From Mucilaginibacter pedocola (GTDB lineage Bacteria; Bacteroidota; Bacteroidia; Sphingobacteriales; Sphingobacteriaceae), in the NCBI RefSeq assembly GCF_002013915.1, contig NZ_MBTF01000018.1:1-58258 (forward strand): DNA of 58,258 bases, read 5' to 3'. The position numbers and the translations under genes are program-made. The notes beneath the pieces were generated by a model. The model did not search any database, was not told the DNA's origin, and saw nothing but the letters and a program-made list of their open reading frames with translations. Positions 52,555 through 58,258 of this stretch are shown here, piece after piece. The stretch's first letter is position 1. Every line of letters begins with the position of its first letter.

Positions 52555-53739
52555 AAGATCCCTCACTATAACTTCCCCAGTTATTTTATCTTTCAGGATA
52601 AGCTTCTTATCTCCGTGCGGCAGTATCTCTTCTTTAATTAGATAATACTGCTCGTCGTATACGGCAAATTCGGAAGCTATTTTAGTATCGGTACTGCCGC
52701 GCCAGTCATCCAGTTTTACAGGCTCCCAAACCCCGCTTTTGGCAGATGCGTAGGCGGCATCAATAATAGCATTTACTACATAGCCGTCATAAAATGTTTC
52801 GGCAGGCTCGCGTTTAGCTTCAATAGCCTCAAACATATCGGTAAACATATGGTTATAGCCCAGTTCGTTCACTTCGTCGCCGACCGGGAATAGCCAACCG
52901 CTACTGCTCTCTGCTTTCTCGGCCACATAACCACCGCCTTTACCGGTGCTGAACATGTCGAAACCAGTACGCAGGAAATTGTTTAGCCAGATGGTGCCCT
53001 CGGTGCCCATTACTTCGTCGCGCAAATCCATACCACCGCGGAAACACCAGCTCACCTCAAACTGCCCGATGGCGCCGTTAGCATACTTCACCATACCAAT
53101 GGCATTATCCTCCGCATCAATAGGGTGAACCTGCGTAGCCGCCCAACACATTACTTCTACCGGGCGAATATCTTTACCAATAAAATTACGGGCGATCTCT
53201 ATGCAATGGCAGCCCAGGTCAACAATAGCGCCGCCACCACTTTGCTCTTTGTTCCAAAACCAATTACTGTGCGGGCCAGGGTGAGCCTCACGGCTTTTAG
53301 CCCACAAGATACGTCCCAAGGCACCAGCCTTAACACTGGCTAATGATTTCAGGAATTTGGGGTTATAACAAAGATCCTCCAGGTAGCCGCCCATTATACC
53401 GGCAGCTTCAACAGCGTCCAGCATTTGTTTGGCCTCGGCAGCAGTACGTCCAAGGGGTTTAGTACACAGTACGTGTTTACCGGCAGCAGCGCAAGCTTTA
53501 ACAGCATCGAGGTGCAAATCGTTGGGAAGAGAAATAACCACCACATCCACTTCGGGGTGGTTGATCACGTCTTTCATACTTGTGCTGTAATGCGATAATT
53601 TGTAATCAGCAGCGAATTGTTTTGCCTTATCGGCACTACGCCCGTAAACGGAATATAAAATGTCGGAGCGGCGGTGCGCCACTAACGAATCGGCATAGAA
53701 ACGCGCAATGAAGCCCGTACCCAGCATAGCAATTTTCAT
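52552..53739 (-). CDS. Gfo/Idh/MocA family oxidoreductase
   Basis: NAD(P)-dependent oxidation of a sugar or cyclitol. Seen: 395 residues with the Rossmann motif MKIAMLGTGFIARFYADSLV. The EKP-type catalytic motif is present as CTKPLGRTAAEAKQML. A C-terminal alpha/beta domain has VDLGCHCIEIARNFIG, with the His of the active site. There is no signal peptide, so it is cytosolic, unlike the Tat-type partner downstream. Intergenic distance 178 bases. Confidence 0.9.
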   Translation of the reverse strand: MKIAMLGTGFIARFYADSLVAHRRSDILYSVYGRSADKAKQFAADYKLSHYSTSMKDVINHPEVDVVVISLPNDLHLDAVKACAAAGKHVLCTKPLGRTAAEAKQMLDAVEAAGIMGGYLEDLCYNPKFLKSLASVKAGALGRILWAKSREAHPGPHSNWFWNKEQSGGGAIVDLGCHCIEIARNFIGKDIRPVEVMCWAATQVHPIDAEDNAIGMVKYANGAIGQFEVSWCFRGGMDLRDEVMGTEGTIWLNNFLRTGFDMFSTGKGGGYVAEKAESSSGWLFPVGDEVNELGYNHMFTDMFEAIEAKREPAETFYDGYVVNAIIDAAYASAKSGVWEPVKLDDWRGSTDTKIASEFAVYDEQYYLIKEEILPHGDKKLILKDKITGEVIVRDL

Positions 53740-53914
53740 AACGGTAATTTGTGAGGTTTGTAATTGCCGTTAAGATAGTATTTTTTATGATTACACCGAT
53801 GAAGATTGATTTCACCGATAGAGCTGCGAAGTGTAGCCAACAGCTTAGCCTTTCCAATTAATAGAATTGGACAAGTGCGAAAACAGGCCGATACAACACG
53901 ATTTTTGAAGGCTA

Positions 53915-54148
53915 TTAACCTTTAATAGAATCAGCCAGTTCGCTTACGTCGCTTTTCAACTTCTTAATTCTTTTGGCTTTTGCTTTAAGGTAATCCTGTG
54001 CGTGTTCTTTAAGCTCAGCAGCTTCAGCGTCTATTACAGCTTTCTTTTTGATGTACAGATAGGTAATAACACCGGCGAAAACTGCGCCAAGTGCTAAACC
54101 GGCAATAAGTTTGTTACTGTTATCTTGCTTTTTGAATGGATTTTTCAT
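53915..54148 (-). CDS. YtxH-like small membrane protein
   Basis: Seen: 77 residues with one N-terminal membrane helix (about 14-32, LIAGLALGAVFAGVITYLYI), then a Lys/Glu/Ala-rich amphipathic helix. This is the plan of YtxH/gas-vesicle-like stress proteins. Function unknown. The gene stands alone. Confidence 0.68.
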   Translation of the reverse strand: MKNPFKKQDNSNKLIAGLALGAVFAGVITYLYIKKKAVIDAEAAELKEHAQDYLKAKAKRIKKLKSDVSELADSIKG

Positions 54149-54247
54149 GACGTTGTTTTTATAACTAACACGCCATTTTGTGTTTGGTTCTGATTTATTT
54201 GGATTTAACCGCTTAGGCGACAGATAGGAATTGATACTAACGAAGAA

Positions 54248-54616
54248 TCAACTTACGTGCTTGAAGAAAATAACTGCCGGGAGTTTGCCAAACAACCAGG
54301 CTGTTACGTCGCAAAGCCACATCTCCTGATCCAGCTGTACGCCTCCATAGTCGGCTAAAAGATAAATACCGCCCCCGCCGGTTTCTTCCGAATAAGAATG
54401 TTTAAGAGTTAATTGACTTGCTCCGTCGAACGGAGTTTCCGAAAGTGTCAGCTTGACCTCGGGGCTGCCTTTACCCACATACTCCAGCATAGTGTCGGCA
54501 CCCTCTACCATTTCCAAATCGGCGTGCGGTCCTGGATAATCGGGCAAGTCGATATACCACTTGTTATCGGGTTCTTTTACAAAGAGAAAGGTTTGCTTAT
54601 CTGTGATGAGGTTCAT
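54248..54616 (-). CDS. Small cytosolic protein, possibly DUF6717
   Basis: Seen: 122 residues beginning MNLITDKQTFLFVKEPDNKW. It holds VEGADTMLEYVGKG and a C-terminal QEMWLCDVTAWLFGKLPAVI, with no signal or membrane helix. The spacing of EGADTML and WLC near the end reminds me of the DUF6717 family, but I cannot confirm it. No functional clue from the neighbours. Nothing is seen in the 220 bases to the 5S gene except its terminator. Confidence 0.55.
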   Translation of the reverse strand: MNLITDKQTFLFVKEPDNKWYIDLPDYPGPHADLEMVEGADTMLEYVGKGSPEVKLTLSETPFDGASQLTLKHSYSEETGGGGIYLLADYGGVQLDQEMWLCDVTAWLFGKLPAVIFFKHVS

Positions 54617-54797
54617 ATGTTAAAGATAAACAAAATTGAGATGATACAGACGTGCGAATGTCAGATATGCCCACAGCCATGAAAGACGGACAAGAATGGA
54701 ATGTTTAGCGGTAATGCTTGCTTATCTACCTTGCATACTGCCCACAAGCTGGGGACGCTTGCGGTAGCGGTGAGGAATGAAAAAAGGGTATAAAACA

Positions 54798-54832
54798 ACA
54801 AAGCCTCATGTATTTCTACATAAGGCTTGTTT
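54798..54832 (-). terminator. Terminator of the rRNA operon
   Basis: AACAAAGCCTCATGTA pairs with TACATAAGGCTTGTT (one mismatch, one bulge) around TTTC, just beyond the 5S gene. On the minus strand an A/T-rich tail follows. Confidence 0.7.
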
Positions 54833-54836
54833 AAAG

Positions 54837-54947
<111 letters not shown>

Positions 54948-54954
54948 ATATTTT

Positions 54955-55035
54955 TAGTTAGTAGTGAGGGGTTAAGCGGTGAGTGGTTGTAGAGTTCAAT
55001 AACTACCCACTCAATCAAGTATTCTCCATTCACTA
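54955..55035. repeat. Inverted words in the 5S-23S spacer
   Basis: GTAGTGAGGGGTTAAGCGGT and GAGTGGTTGTAGAGTTC are followed by AATAACTACCCACTC and ATTCTCCATTCACTA, giving an imperfect inverted repeat. The vocabulary (GAGTGG, GTGAATAG and complements) is shared with the atpF-atpH gap and the region after the fasciclin gene. Confidence 0.5.
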
Positions 55036-55039
55036 TAAC

Positions 55040-55082
55040 TTGACATATTATTGAAAGAAGTAATTTCGAGAGAAAACAACAG
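55040..55082. other. 23S processing stem, 3' side
   Basis: Complementary to 58103-58142: TTGACATATT, GAAGTAA and GAGAAAACAACAG match their counterparts with few gaps. In the pre-rRNA these would pair and bring the two ends of 23S together, as in the long RNase III-cleaved stem of bacterial 23S precursors. Confidence 0.8.
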
Positions 55083-55124
55083 CTTTGTGTTCGGGCAGCG
55101 GCAGAGCCGCCACCCTATTTACCT

Positions 55125-58005
<2,881 letters not shown>

Positions 58006-58102
58006 TATACTTGTGCTGCTTTTGCTCAGCACTGTATGCTTTTTGATTCGTGTTGCCGTCTTCATGTCATTGCTAACAATCTGAGCCTGCAACAGCCCTC
58101 TA

Positions 58103-58142
58103 CTGTTGTTTTCTCTTCAATTTTACTTCTTCCAATATGTCA
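58103..58142. other. 23S processing stem, 5' side
   Basis: CTGTTGTTTTCTC, TTACTTC and AATATGTCAA are complementary to 55040-55082 (see there). They lie about 100 bases before 23S in the direction of transcription. Confidence 0.8.
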
Positions 58143-58231
58143 AAGAACGTTTCTTCAGTTTGCAGTTCCCGGTTCGCAGTGTGCAGCATAAAACTGCTTA
58201 CTGTTAACTGTATACTGCCTACTGAAAAGCG

Positions 58232-58258
58232 TGGAGAATAACGGATTCGAACCGTTGA
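58232..58258 (-). tRNA. 3' end of a tRNA, probably tRNA-Ala (cut by the window edge)
   Basis: Minus strand. The T arm is AACGG-TTCGAAT-CCGTT, then acceptor strand ATTCTCC and discriminator A. CGC follows, so CCA is not encoded. The anticodon is outside the window. Position between 16S and 23S suggests the Ile/Ala tRNA pair, with Ala nearer 23S; that is inference. Confidence 0.75.

Overview
The window comes from a Bacteroidota chromosome and looks most like the Sphingobacteriaceae (Mucilaginibacter/Pedobacter type). Evidence: a gldK-L-M-N type IX secretion cluster with an SprE/PorW lipoprotein, a NagB fused to a PIG-L deacetylase, an ATP synthase operon lacking beta and epsilon, an outer-membrane beta-barrel/GLPGLI pair, DUF4271 next to hemD, and several Bacteroidota promoter boxes (TAnnTTTG). 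The G+C content is moderate, and almost all of the sequence is ordinary chromosome.

Layout. 1-4.6 kb: nagB, ftcD, a stop-interrupted SRPBCC gene and a secreted BSP-family metalloprotease. 4.8-10.7 kb (minus strand): atpZ, an AtpI-like membrane gene, then atpB-E-F-H-A-G. 10.8-18.1 kb (plus): sprE/porW, a class A penicillin-binding protein and uvrC. 18.2-25 kb (minus): DUF4271-hemD and gldK-L-M-N. 25-30.5 kb: DUF1569, a frameshifted secreted protein, hemW, a fasciclin protein and two tandem JmjC/cupin_8 genes. 30.6-31.7 kb: an AT-rich, probably acquired, abortive-infection-like (PutAbiC) gene. 31.8-40 kb: TPM-domain protein, PfkB kinase, VWA protein with an atypical AAA+ ATPase, metallophosphoesterase, UbiA-like membrane protein and methyltransferase. 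40.2-44.4 kb (minus): an S9-like lipoprotein that has lost two of its three catalytic residues, then a histidine kinase and a response regulator. 44.5-51.4 kb (plus): TPR protein, DUF4286, rfbC, beta-barrel protein and GLPGLI protein. 51.5-54.6 kb (minus): sugar isomerase/epimerase, Gfo/Idh oxidoreductase, a YtxH-like protein and a small cytosolic protein. 54.8-58.26 kb (minus): the 5S and 23S rRNA genes and the 3' end of a tRNA, probably tRNA-Ala, i.e. the distal half of an rRNA operon.

How the genes work together. The sprE and gld genes together encode much of the type IX secretion core and motor. The atp cluster makes Fo and most of F1, so atpD and atpC must lie elsewhere. The S9-like lipoprotein, kinase and regulator form a tight unit that may be one envelope-sensing pathway.

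The most unusual signal is not a gene. At least thirteen intergenic repeats, of quite different short 'words', nearly all start within about 20 bases after a stop codon, and several touch or contain it. Most are inverted or palindromic. One family carries stop codons in all three frames, one is nine perfect copies of an 8-mer, and one shows compensatory base changes. They look like a general class of gene-end element whose sequence is free to change while its position and symmetry are kept.
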